Notes: a model not told the origin generated them from the letters alone. Shown: positions 1-8,590, numbered from the stretch's first letter. The stretch is DNA of 26,766 nucleotides from an uncultured Lachnospiraceae bacterium (GCA_945787485.1 CALZHV010000004.1:1-26766), one strand, 5' to 3'. Numbers and translations: made by a program.

Positions 1-21
1 CTTCTTAAAATCAAATGCCAT
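1..21 (-). CDS. GyrI-like small-molecule-binding protein, 5' end only
   Basis: Only the first seven codons are present (MAFDFKK), reading off the left edge. The ATG at 21-19 is preceded by a strong Shine-Dalgarno stretch (AGGAAAGGA) about six bases upstream, and it lies 37 bases after the stop of the TIGR04076-type gene on the same strand. GyrI-like proteins of clostridia commonly begin MAFDFKKEY and sit beside WYL/YafY regulators; that is recalled family knowledge. With so few residues the product name is an inference from this start plus the neighbours, and any small cytosolic protein remains possible. Confidence 0.5.
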
Positions 22-58
22 TAATTTATCCTTTCCTTTTTTGCTAATGCTATTTCCT

Positions 59-409
59 TTATTCCTGATAAAATTTTCCTTTGTAAAAATTTTCTGCACC
101 CGTCTTTTGAACGGTCATTCTAAAACATACACATCCGTCCGGACAAACATAGTCCTTCACATTTGCTTCAGTTCCTCCAACAAGTGTCAAATCTCCACCG
201 CTTCTAACAGCCTGCATATCACCATAAAGAATCTGCATCATTTTAGGACAGATTCCGTAACCCTGTTCATTCACGGGGCAACCGTATGTACAGGTGTATT
301 TATCACCTATTTCTTCACCATTTCTACAAAGGTGCTCTGTGTGATCGCCTCGCAGAAAACCTGTTACCTCCAAAGAGAATTTGTACTCTTCATCATACCA
401 TTTCTTCAT
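59..409 (-). CDS. TIGR04076-type small cysteine-rich protein
   Basis: This 116-residue protein has no signal peptide or membrane segment. It has several cysteines arranged as in the TIGR04076 family: C28, a CTYGC pair near 40-44, a GICPKM motif near 52-57, and a C-terminal CPDGCVC motif followed by a short strand. The function of the family is unknown; the cysteine spacing hints at metal binding or redox, but this is inference. The ATG follows an AAGGAGG ribosome site located inside the end of the upstream WYL gene, with a three-base gap between that gene's stop and this start, so the two are almost certainly co-transcribed. Confidence 0.7.
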   Translation of the reverse strand: MKKWYDEEYKFSLEVTGFLRGDHTEHLCRNGEEIGDKYTCTYGCPVNEQGYGICPKMMQILYGDMQAVRSGGDLTLVGGTEANVKDYVCPDGCVCFRMTVQKTGAENFYKGKFYQE

Positions 410-412
410 CAG

Positions 413-1198
413 TTAAACCTCCTTATATTTTTCTGTAAGCTCTGTCGCAATACATAACAGTTCTCTCCTTATTGACTCCGGTTCAATAACAGTAACCTTA
501 TCTTTTAATGAAAGCATCCATGACAGCAATCCATCATCATCCCCATAGTTGTGTTCAAATAATAGTTTCCCGTCCGGAAGCTCTTTATATGACCCTATCC
601 CGTATTCTTCAATCAGATGCCATTTCATCGAAGGTTCAAACACTGCTTTTACTTTAGCTTTTGGCGGAAAAACCTTCTCGCTTGATAAATCCGGCATAGG
701 CACATCTCTTTTCCTTTCAAAAGCTTTCACATGTGTAATATTCACCATACGATTAAGCTTGAACAATCTGAAATCGTTTCTTAGCAAGCAATATCCGTAC
801 ACATACCAGCTTGACCACTTGAAAATCAGAAAATACGGTTCAATTTCTCTCTGAGTATTTCCCCCCGGAGCATAATACTCAAACGTTACTGTCTTTGTAA
901 GCTCTATGGCATCCTGAATCAATTCAATCTTGGGTGACAATGAATCTTTATCCCATGATGACAGGTCTATAAGCATAGACTCATTTCCACTTACGAAATC
1001 GGATGAACCCGCCTTAAGTTTTTCCATAAGCTGTCGATAATAATGACTTCCACTTATGCTATCAAGACTTCGAAGACCTGCCATAATCATCTTCATATCC
1101 TTCGATGACAAAATTGTTCTATCCATCTTATATCCATCCATTATGCTAATGCCGCCACCGGTCCCCTGTAATGTACTTCCTGATTTATCATAACGCAT
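413..1198 (-). CDS. YafY-type WYL-domain regulator lacking its N-terminal HTH
   Basis: The 261 residues cover the linker and WYL ligand-sensing part of YafY-type transcription regulators. A GTGGGISIMDGYK motif at about residues 13-25 normally lies directly after the winged helix-turn-helix, and the WYL core includes PYFLIFKWSSWYVYGYC near 122-138. Family members usually start about 50 residues earlier with the DNA-binding domain; here only about 12 unrelated-looking residues precede the motif. No Shine-Dalgarno sequence lies before the ATG at 1198, and nothing in the 200 bases upstream encodes the missing domain. The reading frame is otherwise intact. It is either a recent 5'-deleted pseudogene or a stand-alone ligand-binding protein. 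It heads a unit with the TIGR04076-type and GyrI-like genes. Confidence 0.8.
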   Translation of the reverse strand: MRYDKSGSTLQGTGGGISIMDGYKMDRTILSSKDMKMIMAGLRSLDSISGSHYYRQLMEKLKAGSSDFVSGNESMLIDLSSWDKDSLSPKIELIQDAIELTKTVTFEYYAPGGNTQREIEPYFLIFKWSSWYVYGYCLLRNDFRLFKLNRMVNITHVKAFERKRDVPMPDLSSEKVFPPKAKVKAVFEPSMKWHLIEEYGIGSYKELPDGKLLFEHNYGDDDGLLSWMLSLKDKVTVIEPESIRRELLCIATELTEKYKEV

Positions 1199-1200
1199 AT

Positions 1201-1224
1201 AACACGACAGCTATATGTCATGTT
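1201..1224 (-). promoter_or_regulatory. inverted-repeat operator before the WYL gene
   Basis: The nine-base arms 1201-1209 (AACACGACA) and 1216-1224 (TGTCATGTT) are complementary at eight of nine positions around a six-base centre. The palindrome ends two bases before the start codon and lies just downstream of a TATAAT at 1236-1231, so it covers the expected transcription start. A repressor site for the WYL regulator or a relative is the natural reading. No convincing -35 was found. Confidence 0.6.
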
Positions 1225-1401
1225 TATTGTATTATACAACAAATCTAAATATATTTCATCCGTTAGCAAATTTCATACAAATAATTTTCACTGCAAATAA
1301 TCCATTCTCCGTTATAGTATCACAACAAATAATTTCACTCTCCGAAATATGTTTAAATAATTCACTCAACCTGCTCTATACTTATTGGATTATCTTTGGT
1401 T

Positions 1402-4008
1402 TCAATTTCCAAGCTCTGTAATCACCTCATCTTTATTCTTAAACAATACTTCAACAGCACCGCATTCATCCGTACGATACAGCTTTATCCCGGTTTTCTC
1501 CAGAAACTCCAATGTCTCCCTGTGAGGATGACCATAAATATTCTTTTCTCCGACAGAAACAATGGCTTTATCAAATTCAATTTTTTCATATAAACTTTTA
1601 CTTATGGAATTCTTTGAGCCATGATGAGGCACTTTTAAATAATCATAATGCTGCTCAAGTAATGATGGGTGCGTGTCAACCATGTAATCTAAAGCTGTTT
1701 CATCAGCATCTCCGGTAAATAATATTTTCCCATCATCTTCAACATAGCTTAAAATCATGGAAAGTTGATTTTTGTCATTGGAATCATATTTTCTGTCGGG
1801 ATGGCAACAGGTTATATTAAATGTACCATCACTTATCATATCCCCTGCATCCATATATAATATATTTATATCTGCCATCCTCGCATATTCAAGCAACTGA
1901 TAATACATTTCATCCTCTGCTGTACGTGGTGAAATAACTATATTTTTTATATTTATTCCAGACAGTTTGCCCAATGACAAAATATACAATAGTCCGTTTA
2001 TATGATCCTCATCCGTATGACTTACAAACCAATAATCAATATTGGCCATCGCATTGTATTTAAGAACAGGCATAATAACATATTCGCCTACGTTATTTTC
2101 AGATGTTGAACCACCATCAACTACCATTACTGTCTTCCCCCTGCTCCTTAAAACAAATGCATCTCCTTGTCCAACCGACATAGATATAAATACGGAATCA
2201 AATTTAAGATAATAAACCGATACATTATATGTAACAAACGACAATACTACAAATGCAAATATACATATTTTTATAGTATGGATTTTAGCTCTTGTAACAG
2301 AAAGCTTCAAAAATTTATATAAGATAACAGAACAGATTTCTTTTGCCTTTTGTGTAGTTAAAAAAAGCATCACAAGAATAACAACATAATATATAACAAT
2401 ACTTATAATATGCGGTCTTCCCGTATTAACTACACTAAACGGCAGTTTTAATAAAGAGTCACATATGAGAAGGTATAATTTCAGTATGACAACGCCGGGA
2501 AAAATAATAATTCTGCCTAAAGAAATTGAAGCATATGAAGAAATTAATCCTGCAAATCCGAAAACAACGACAAAAGTCATTAACGGTACTACAACAACAT
2601 TTACTAATATTGAATACATTTGAAATTCATAATATTGATAAAGAAGTATAGGAAATGTAACAGCCTGTATAGATGTAGACATGATAAATGAAGAAATCAA
2701 TTTTTTAAATAATGATACATTTTTAAACAAACGACATTCAGGTCTATATAAAATACCTCTTCCTTTTTTATTTAATTTCCGGCTTTCTGTTTTATTTAAA
2801 TCCCGGCTTTCTGTTTTATTTAAATCCCGGCTTTCTGTTTTATTTAAATCCCGACTTTGCGGTTTATTAAAAATACCACCTCCTGTTATATTAATCTTTT
2901 TTTCCTCTGATTTATAAAAAATTTTCATTTTGTCTATTTTCTTAGACAGATAATTGCCCATCCAGACTCCGAGAATTGCAGCAAAGCTAAGTACCATTCC
3001 CCCGTCTAACATATAAAACGGATTTACTATAAGAATAATTATTAGTGCGAGCGTGCCGCTTGTCGGAAGGTCATACGGTCTTCCGAATATTTGAGAAATA
3101 ATATAAATAATCATCATTATGACGGCCCTTATTGTCGATACGGAAAAGCCTGTCATATATCCATAAATTACTGCAATCATACAGGCTGCAAATCCCGAAA
3201 CAAAATAATTAACTCCTGTTTTGCGAAGAAGCTTGAAAATCAATCCGCCAACAAGAGAAATATGCAGTGCTGAAATTGCGAGAATATGAGATATGCCCGC
3301 CATCTGAAAAGTCTTTTTACATTCTGCCTGTATACCTGATTTATCTCCCATTAAAATTGCAGAATATAGCGCAGCTTCATTTTCGCCGCACAATTTATTT
3401 AATTGTCTGACAGAGTTATTTTGAATATTCCGAAGAAGCTCGGCAAAGACGTTGTACCTTTCATCGATAAGTCGAATGTCAGGACTAAACATATAATATA
3501 ATATTTTCTTTGATTTGTAATATCCGGACATGTCAAAGCATCCGGGGTTGTCCGGAGGCTCAAACATATTTAACGTCCCCTTTATCTCTACTCTTTGTCC
3601 AATTTTATATTGCTCCATATCATAAACTAAAATATTATACTTTTGGGTTGAATATCCCTTTAGACACGAAGCACTATTTTCAAGTATTGTATATTCTATT
3701 GAAACAACTGCATTACTGTTTTTTATCTTCGTAACAGTTCCTTTTCCACATACAAAATCCTGGTATTCAAATTCCTTCTTGCTCCCCAACAAATCTTTAG
3801 GTTCACAAGCCACCCTTAAAACACCCAGGGCAAACATCAAAAAAAGTATCATACAATAACTTTTTTTGACATATTTACCAAACACTAAGCCCAACGTCAC
3901 AGCTAAAACTATAAACGCAAAAGCCAATTTCATCCCGCCTTCTACAGCAATCATTAACACCTCTCCAAGTGCAAACCAGACAACTGCCCAGAATACCGGT
4001 CTTTTCAA
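1402..4008 (-). CDS. comEC: ComEC/Rec2 DNA-uptake channel protein
   Basis: This 868-residue protein has the standard ComEC layout. An N-terminal membrane region comes first, followed by a soluble DUF4131/OB-like part (about 80-190). A polytopic Competence domain (about 210-580) contains the AGISHILAISALHIS signature. A C-terminal metallo-beta-lactamase-like domain (about 615-860) carries SVGQGDAF, SHTDEDHINGL and VPHHGSKNS motifs with the expected metal-binding His/Asp. In competent bacteria it forms the channel through which single-stranded DNA crosses the membrane, the MBL domain acting on DNA. The start overlaps the stop of the upstream lipoprotein by four bases (ATGA type). Unusual for the family is a low-complexity loop of tandem SRDLNKTE units at about residues 380-415. 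Length is slightly above typical because of this loop. Confidence 0.95.
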   Translation of the reverse strand: MKRPVFWAVVWFALGEVLMIAVEGGMKLAFAFIVLAVTLGLVFGKYVKKSYCMILFLMFALGVLRVACEPKDLLGSKKEFEYQDFVCGKGTVTKIKNSNAVVSIEYTILENSASCLKGYSTQKYNILVYDMEQYKIGQRVEIKGTLNMFEPPDNPGCFDMSGYYKSKKILYYMFSPDIRLIDERYNVFAELLRNIQNNSVRQLNKLCGENEAALYSAILMGDKSGIQAECKKTFQMAGISHILAISALHISLVGGLIFKLLRKTGVNYFVSGFAACMIAVIYGYMTGFSVSTIRAVIMMIIYIISQIFGRPYDLPTSGTLALIIILIVNPFYMLDGGMVLSFAAILGVWMGNYLSKKIDKMKIFYKSEEKKINITGGGIFNKPQSRDLNKTESRDLNKTESRDLNKTESRKLNKKGRGILYRPECRLFKNVSLFKKLISSFIMSTSIQAVTFPILLYQYYEFQMYSILVNVVVVPLMTFVVVFGFAGLISSYASISLGRIIIFPGVVILKLYLLICDSLLKLPFSVVNTGRPHIISIVIYYVVILVMLFLTTQKAKEICSVILYKFLKLSVTRAKIHTIKICIFAFVVLSFVTYNVSVYYLKFDSVFISMSVGQGDAFVLRSRGKTVMVVDGGSTSENNVGEYVIMPVLKYNAMANIDYWFVSHTDEDHINGLLYILSLGKLSGINIKNIVISPRTAEDEMYYQLLEYARMADINILYMDAGDMISDGTFNITCCHPDRKYDSNDKNQLSMILSYVEDDGKILFTGDADETALDYMVDTHPSLLEQHYDYLKVPHHGSKNSISKSLYEKIEFDKAIVSVGEKNIYGHPHRETLEFLEKTGIKLYRTDECGAVEVLFKNKDEVITELGN
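2757..2876 (-). repeat. 24-bp tandem repeat inside comEC
   Basis: Three identical 24-bp copies lie at 2781-2804, 2805-2828 and 2829-2852, flanked on both sides by partly decayed copies. Since 24 is a multiple of three the reading frame is kept, giving repeated SRDLNKTE octapeptides. The units abut each other without spacers. The segment lies between two membrane segments of the Competence domain, so it is a charged loop. Confidence 0.9.
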
Positions 4009-4571
4009 TCATTTTCCTCCGCATATGGTATTTTATCATCATCATAAAAATAAAATGAATCTCTCGTATAAACAGTCTGACTGACAAGCTTCTCATTGGC
4101 ATCTTCGATGGAAATAGTCACATCACAAATTTCTTTTATTTGGAAAAGCGTCTTCAAAAATGCTGCCTCAACAAGAAAATACTCGTCCTTATCCATCTCG
4201 CCATTTTTAACAAACTCAACATCTATATTATTTTTTTCGTCTATCATATACGACATATACTCAAGCTTTTCTTCATCAAAATGTTTAGAAGCAAGATTCA
4301 TAGGCTCCTCTGCCGAAGCAGTAATTGAATCAGGCTGTTTAATCTGGTATTTTTCCTCCTCAGCAACAATTTTACCGTCACGCACATAATAAATGCTGAC
4401 AATATTACTGCTTTTCTGATTATCAACTGCTGCCTCTATACCTTCGGACACATCCTCAATAAATGTATTGTCTTTTTTGTCACAGCCTGAAAAAAAACAC
4501 CCAACAAGTATCATCGATAATATTAAATATAAATTTTTATATTTCTTAAAAATAGCTTTATTACTTTGCAT
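4005..4571 (-). CDS. small lipoprotein, possibly GerMN-like
   Basis: The protein has 188 residues with a lysine-rich N-terminus, a hydrophobic stretch and two possible lipoboxes, LVGC ending at C25 and FSGC ending at C30, so it should be an outer-face membrane lipoprotein. The rest is soluble and acidic. The pattern of a YYVRDGKIVAEE strand followed later by LVEAAFLKTLFQIKEICDVTISIED loosely recalls GerMN domains, but the match is by eye and weak. It lies two bases after the kinase gene and overlaps comEC by four bases, so it is translated with both. Its tight link with a sensor kinase suggests an extracellular accessory role, which is only inference. Confidence 0.65.
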   Translation of the reverse strand: MQSNKAIFKKYKNLYLILSMILVGCFFSGCDKKDNTFIEDVSEGIEAAVDNQKSSNIVSIYYVRDGKIVAEEEKYQIKQPDSITASAEEPMNLASKHFDEEKLEYMSYMIDEKNNIDVEFVKNGEMDKDEYFLVEAAFLKTLFQIKEICDVTISIEDANEKLVSQTVYTRDSFYFYDDDKIPYAEEND

Positions 4572-4573
4572 TT

Positions 4574-6073
4574 TTATACCCTTTTATTTCTACTTTTTGA
4601 CTTGCTCTTATCCTCTTCCTGATTATTATCCTGTCTTAAAGGAATTTTAATCGTAAATGTTGTTCCCTGACCCGATTCGCTGTAAAGCTTGATTACACCT
4701 CCATGCATCAACACTATATTTTTAGTTATTGCAAGACCAAGTCCCGTACCACCTGTATCACGGCTTCTCGCCTTGTCAACCCTGAAAAATCTGTCAAAAA
4801 CCCTGTGTTTACAATCTTCAGGAATACCAACTCCGGAATCCGCTACCTTGACATGGAAATACTTATTATCAGCATTCAACGTGACTTTTATCCATCCGTT
4901 GTCCACGTTATATTTTATCGCATTTTCTATTATATTAGACAATGCTGATGTAAGTTTTGTCTCGTCAACCTCAGCAATAACATCTTTATAGCTCTCATAT
5001 GTTATTTCAATTCCTCTCGAAAGTGCAATAGGATTAACCCTCTTTACGATAAGCTGAATCAATTCATTTATATTTTTTTCTTCTGCATTTAACTTTTCAG
5101 AATTATTTTCCATTCTTACAAGTGCAAGGAGGTCATTTATTATAGTATTTTCTCTGTCAACCTCTTCTACTATATCAGACATAAATTCCTTGTACATCTC
5201 AAGAGTTGCATCTTCATTTTGTACAAGAGAATCAGCCAAAACCTTCATTGATGTTATAGGAGTCTTAAGCTCATGTGAAACATTTGACACAAACTCCTGT
5301 CTGCTTGAATCGATAACCATAAGTCTGTTAACCGTAAGATTGTAATTTTCCGTAAGCATTTCATACTCTGAAAAACCCTTTACATCAAGCAGCTTATCCA
5401 TTTTACCGTCTCTTGCATCTTCAATTTGGACATTTATATTTTTGAGGTCTTTAACACTTACTGCTGCAAGCATTATGGCTGCAATAACAGAAAGAATACA
5501 AAGCACAACAAAAGTAATAATTATATATATATATGTTTTTGTCTTATTAAGAGTATCTCCTCCGGAAACAACAACCAATACTCCAACTATGTCATCGTTA
5601 TCCATAACCGGCATAACATATTCGCTTTTTAGAACAGATTTTTCAATTATTTCAGCCTTATCTCCATTCATAACTTCCATGATTTTTTGACTTACAATAA
5701 ATGAATCCTGCCTGCTTCCGTAAGAATCTCTTAAAATCTTATACTCATCGTTAACAAAAAATGCCCTTCCATTGTAAAAAGATGCTATTGTATCAACGTT
5801 TCCGCTCAAATCATTATCACCATATATTTTGTAACCATTTTTCACATACTTCTCAGCCAGAATGACATTCTGCTGTCTAAGCGACTTGTTAATTTCTTTT
5901 TCCCTTATTTCGGAATGTACAGACATGGAAGCATATGAATAAACAGACAATATTATAATGCATATAAACAATATGCTTATCGTCAGAAAAAGCTGTAAGC
6001 TTATGCGATTTTTTTTATTTTTTTTACCTTCCAAAACATATACCTCGCCAATCGAAATAAATAACTTGCCCAA
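4574..6073 (-). CDS. sensor histidine kinase, WalK/PhoR-like
   Basis: A membrane segment (about 28-48), an extracytoplasmic sensor region (about 50-178) and a second membrane segment (about 180-205) are followed by a HAMP-like linker. The kinase core has an H-box VSNVSHELKTPITS with the phospho-accepting histidine H267, an N-box NIIENAIKYN, and G/F boxes VADSGVGIPED, FDRFFRVDKARSR and GGTGLGLAITK. The longest frame starts at a TTG at 6073, but a TTG at 6034 with GGCGAGG eight bases upstream (protein MEGKKNKKNR..., 486 residues) is more likely because the predicted transcription start falls near 6070. The partner is probably the response regulator at 7218-7904, from which it is separated by the opposite-strand add gene. 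Confidence 0.92.
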   Translation of the reverse strand: MGKLFISIGEVYVLEGKKNKKNRISLQLFLTISILFICIIILSVYSYASMSVHSEIREKEINKSLRQQNVILAEKYVKNGYKIYGDNDLSGNVDTIASFYNGRAFFVNDEYKILRDSYGSRQDSFIVSQKIMEVMNGDKAEIIEKSVLKSEYVMPVMDNDDIVGVLVVVSGGDTLNKTKTYIYIIITFVVLCILSVIAAIMLAAVSVKDLKNINVQIEDARDGKMDKLLDVKGFSEYEMLTENYNLTVNRLMVIDSSRQEFVSNVSHELKTPITSMKVLADSLVQNEDATLEMYKEFMSDIVEEVDRENTIINDLLALVRMENNSEKLNAEEKNINELIQLIVKRVNPIALSRGIEITYESYKDVIAEVDETKLTSALSNIIENAIKYNVDNGWIKVTLNADNKYFHVKVADSGVGIPEDCKHRVFDRFFRVDKARSRDTGGTGLGLAITKNIVLMHGGVIKLYSESGQGTTFTIKIPLRQDNNQEEDKSKSKSRNKRV

Positions 6074-6076
6074 ATC

Positions 6077-6105
6077 ATAATATCACACCTATTTTTCAGC
6101 TTCAA
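6077..6105 (-). promoter_or_regulatory. promoter of kinase-lipoprotein-comEC unit
   Basis: TTGAAG at 6105-6100 and TATTAT at 6082-6077 are separated by 17 bases. It is back to back with the add promoter, the two -35 elements being five bases apart. It would free the kinase operon from needing read-through of the add region. Confidence 0.55.
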
Positions 6106-6110
6106 GCCAC

Positions 6111-6139
6111 TTGTTAATTACATTTATAATTGTTAAAAT
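6111..6139 (+). promoter_or_regulatory. promoter of add
   Basis: TTGTTA at 6111-6116 and TAAAAT at 6134-6139 with a 17-base spacer give a leader of about 75 bases. The leader ends with an AAGGAGG ribosome site just before the add ATG. Confidence 0.5.
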
Positions 6140-6220
6140 TCTAATAGATATTTTGTTATAAAACATGACATTATTATTGTTTAATTTTAAGCATTTAATC
6201 CACCAAAAAGGAGGACTTCT

Positions 6221-7216
6221 ATGACAAATACATTGGTAAGTAAACAGACAAAAATCGAATTACATTGCCATCTTGATGGTTCACTCAGCACTAAATTTAT
6301 AAGAAAATTTGCTCCTGAAAGCATGAACATCGATAATTTAAGCGATGAACAACTAAAAGAACTTATAGTTGCTCCAAAAAACTGCCACAGTCTTGCTGAA
6401 TATCTGACACGTTTTAACCTTCCGATAGCCTGTCTTCAAAGCTATGAAGCAATCGAAGAAGCTGTCTTGGATGTAATCAAACAGGCATATTCAGAGAATG
6501 TTAAATATATAGAAATACGCTTTGCTCCGACCTTTAGTAAAAACGAAGGTTTAAGCTATCGGCGTATTCTTGAAGCAGCTGTTTCAGGCTCTAAAAAAGG
6601 AAAAGAAAAATATTCTGTTGCTTCCAACATCATAGTATGTGCAATGCGTCATTTATCTCCTGAAACAAATCTTGAAATGCTTCGTGAAGCCCGTGAATTG
6701 CTTGGAAACGGCGTTTGTGCACTCGATTTGGCAGGCGATGAAGCTGCGTTTTCAAATGATAATTTTACTTATTTATTTGAAGCAGCAAACAAGCTTGCAA
6801 TGCCTATGACTATACACTCCGGTGAATGCGGAAACAAAACAAATATAAGCATAGCAATTGAAGCAGGTGCCAGAAGAATAGGACACGGCATAGCTATGAA
6901 AAATGATAAAGCACTTATGGATTTATGCAAAGAAAAAATGATTGGTATCGAGCTTTGCCCAACCTCCAATTTCCAGACAAAGGCTGTTAGCGAAAAAAAG
7001 AATTATCCTTTAAGAGATTTTATTGATAACGGAATTTGCGCCACTTTAAATACTGACAACCGTTCCGTCAGCGACACAACTGTAAATAATGAAATCCTTT
7101 TTTCACTTGACGCATTAAAGCTACGAGAAGGAGAAATATATAACATTATGGAAAATGCAATACACGTCTCCTTCGCTGATATAGATACTAAAAATGAACT
7201 TTTAAAAATTATATAG
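6221..7216 (+). CDS. add: adenosine deaminase
   Basis: Adenosine deaminase is a zinc enzyme that converts (deoxy)adenosine to (deoxy)inosine in purine salvage in the cytosol. All metal and catalytic residues are visible: H15 and H17 in ELHCHLDGSL, H199 and E202 in IHSGE, H222 in RRIGHGI, and D279 in NTDNRSVS. The length of 331 residues is normal. The ATG at 6221 has AAGGAGG about seven bases upstream. The gene runs opposite to all its neighbours: it starts divergently from the kinase gene and ends one base before the stop codon of the convergent response-regulator gene. No terminator can be seen at that junction. Codon use and base composition look like the surroundings, so recent foreign origin is not indicated. 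Confidence 0.95.
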   Translation: MTNTLVSKQTKIELHCHLDGSLSTKFIRKFAPESMNIDNLSDEQLKELIVAPKNCHSLAEYLTRFNLPIACLQSYEAIEEAVLDVIKQAYSENVKYIEIRFAPTFSKNEGLSYRRILEAAVSGSKKGKEKYSVASNIIVCAMRHLSPETNLEMLREARELLGNGVCALDLAGDEAAFSNDNFTYLFEAANKLAMPMTIHSGECGNKTNISIAIEAGARRIGHGIAMKNDKALMDLCKEKMIGIELCPTSNFQTKAVSEKKNYPLRDFIDNGICATLNTDNRSVSDTTVNNEILFSLDALKLREGEIYNIMENAIHVSFADIDTKNELLKII

Positions 7217-7217
7217 A

Positions 7218-7904
7218 CTAGTCTTCAAAGTAATAGCCGACACCCCATTTTGTGTGAATGTATTTTGGCTCTGCAGGGGTTGTCTCAATTTTTTCCCTAA
7301 GACGTCTTACGTGAACATCAACTGTTCTTGCATCTCCGGGATATGAGGCACCCCAGATAGTCTTAAGAAGCTGTTCTCTTGAATATACCTTGTTTGGATT
7401 TGAAACAAGAAGATATACGAGATCAAATTCTTTTGCAGTAAGATTTACTTCTTTATTTTCAATATATACTCTTCTGCTATCGCAATCAATTCTAAGACCT
7501 TTAATTTCGATAGTTCTTGTATCTTCTTTTACAGCACTGCTTTTACTGTTTCTTCTTAATATTGCCCTAATACGGGCTTTAACCTCAAGGATATTGAAAG
7601 GCTTTGTAATATAATCATCAGCCCCATATTCAAGCCCCATAATCTTATCCATATCTTCGCCTTTGGCAGTTAACATAATTATTGGCACATCAGAGAATTC
7701 TCTTATCATCTGACATACCTCTAATCCGCTATATCCCGGAAGCATTATATCAAGCAACATAATGTCATAGTCATTTTGCTTTGCCTTGGCAACAGCTTCT
7801 TCACCATCATAAGCAACATCAACTTCCATATCTTCCTGCTCAAGACTAAATTTTATTCCTTTTACAATTGATTTTTCATCATCAACAACCAATACTTTTC
7901 TCAC
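7218..7904 (-). CDS. OmpR/PhoB-family response regulator, WalR-like
   Basis: The 228 residues hold a receiver domain (1-118) with acidic pocket D8/D9, phospho-acceptor D52, T79 and K101. A winged-helix DNA-binding domain (about 130-226) has LTAKEFDLVYLL, the recognition-helix region ARTVDVHVRRLREKIE, and a final GVGYYF. These are the features of the WalR/PhoP branch of the OmpR family. It follows comEA by 18 bases on the same strand, so both share a transcript. The presumed partner kinase lies beyond the add gene, which is transcribed in the opposite direction. A box fitting the WalR consensus occurs upstream of the SleB-like gene at 15625-15641, a possible target; the orthology to WalR itself is not proven here. 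Confidence 0.92.
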   Translation of the reverse strand: MRKVLVVDDEKSIVKGIKFSLEQEDMEVDVAYDGEEAVAKAKQNDYDIMLLDIMLPGYSGLEVCQMIREFSDVPIIMLTAKGEDMDKIMGLEYGADDYITKPFNILEVKARIRAILRRNSKSSAVKEDTRTIEIKGLRIDCDSRRVYIENKEVNLTAKEFDLVYLLVSNPNKVYSREQLLKTIWGASYPGDARTVDVHVRRLREKIETTPAEPKYIHTKWGVGYYFED

Positions 7905-7922
7905 ACTATGCCTCCTGTCTGA

Positions 7923-8561
7923 TTATTTTACAACAGCATAATCTTTTATCTTATTATAAACGCCATCTTTAATGCCATTCACTTTTTTCACATCTTCCAC
8001 TGAAGTGAATTTTCCATATTCTTCCCTATACTTTATTATGGCTTCAGCCTTGCTTTCTCCGATACCCGGTAAAGTCATAAGCTGTTCTTTTGTAGCAGTA
8101 TTTAAATTAACCTTTCCGTCATCCATTGAATCATCATTTCCGCTTTCCGAATCTTCTTCATCAAAGCTTATCTCATTGCCAAGTTCATCCAGATAAGGGA
8201 AATAAATTCTTTCTCCATCTGCAATCCTGCCTGCAAGGTTAACATAACTTTCCGCCGCACCTTCTGCAAATCCGCCTGCCGCCGTAAGCGCATCCTGTTT
8301 AATTGCACCTTCTTCAAGATAATAAACACCGGGATTTTTTACAGCTCCACAGACATATACTGCATAATTTACATTTTTTTCTTCGGATGTATCATAATAT
8401 ACTGTTTTCTCATCACTTTCCGTATCCAAAACAGTCAGACCATCGTCTGCATCTTCGGGCACATTATCATTTTGATAATATACAGTCTTACTTCCGCATC
8501 CAAAAAAAATACATTGCAACAAAACAAAAAATATAATTATGAAATTTTTCTTATAACGCAA
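7923..8561 (-). CDS. comEA: ComEA-like DNA receptor with SLBB and helix-hairpin-helix
   Basis: The protein has 212 residues. A hydrophobic N-terminus ends in IFFGC (C22), a weak lipobox, so it may be anchored by lipid or by an uncleaved helix. An SLBB domain (about 66-122, VYVCGAVKNPGVYYL) is followed by an acidic linker and a tandem helix-hairpin-helix DNA-binding domain (about 151-209, VNLNTATKEQLMTLPGIG). This is the usual ComEA organisation: it binds incoming double-stranded DNA outside the membrane and hands it to ComEC. Translation appears to begin at TTG, with AAGGAG eight bases upstream. It is the first gene of a unit with the response regulator. Confidence 0.9.
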   Translation of the reverse strand: MRYKKNFIIIFFVLLQCIFFGCGSKTVYYQNDNVPEDADDGLTVLDTESDEKTVYYDTSEEKNVNYAVYVCGAVKNPGVYYLEEGAIKQDALTAAGGFAEGAAESYVNLAGRIADGERIYFPYLDELGNEISFDEEDSESGNDDSMDDGKVNLNTATKEQLMTLPGIGESKAEAIIKYREEYGKFTSVEDVKKVNGIKDGVYNKIKDYAVVK

Positions 8562-8590
8562 ATGAAATACTCCTTTTTAATAAGATTTAA

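Noticed and set aside
1256..1369. A 37-codon minus-strand frame starting at TTG between comEC and the WYL gene
   Set aside because: It has only a poor ribosome site and no recognisable homology; it may be chance in AT-rich DNA and does not encode the missing HTH.
2757..2876. Repeat block as a CRISPR array
   Set aside because: Units abut without spacers and are in frame within comEC; it is a coding minisatellite.
6221..7216. add as cargo of a mobile element
   Set aside because: No transposase, integrase, terminal inverted repeats or target duplication were seen on either side, and composition matches neighbours.
7207..7224. Palindrome AGACTAGTCT at the add/response-regulator junction as a terminator or insertion scar
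   Set aside because: It is only ten bases with no loop or T-run, and it arises largely from the two facing stop codons.
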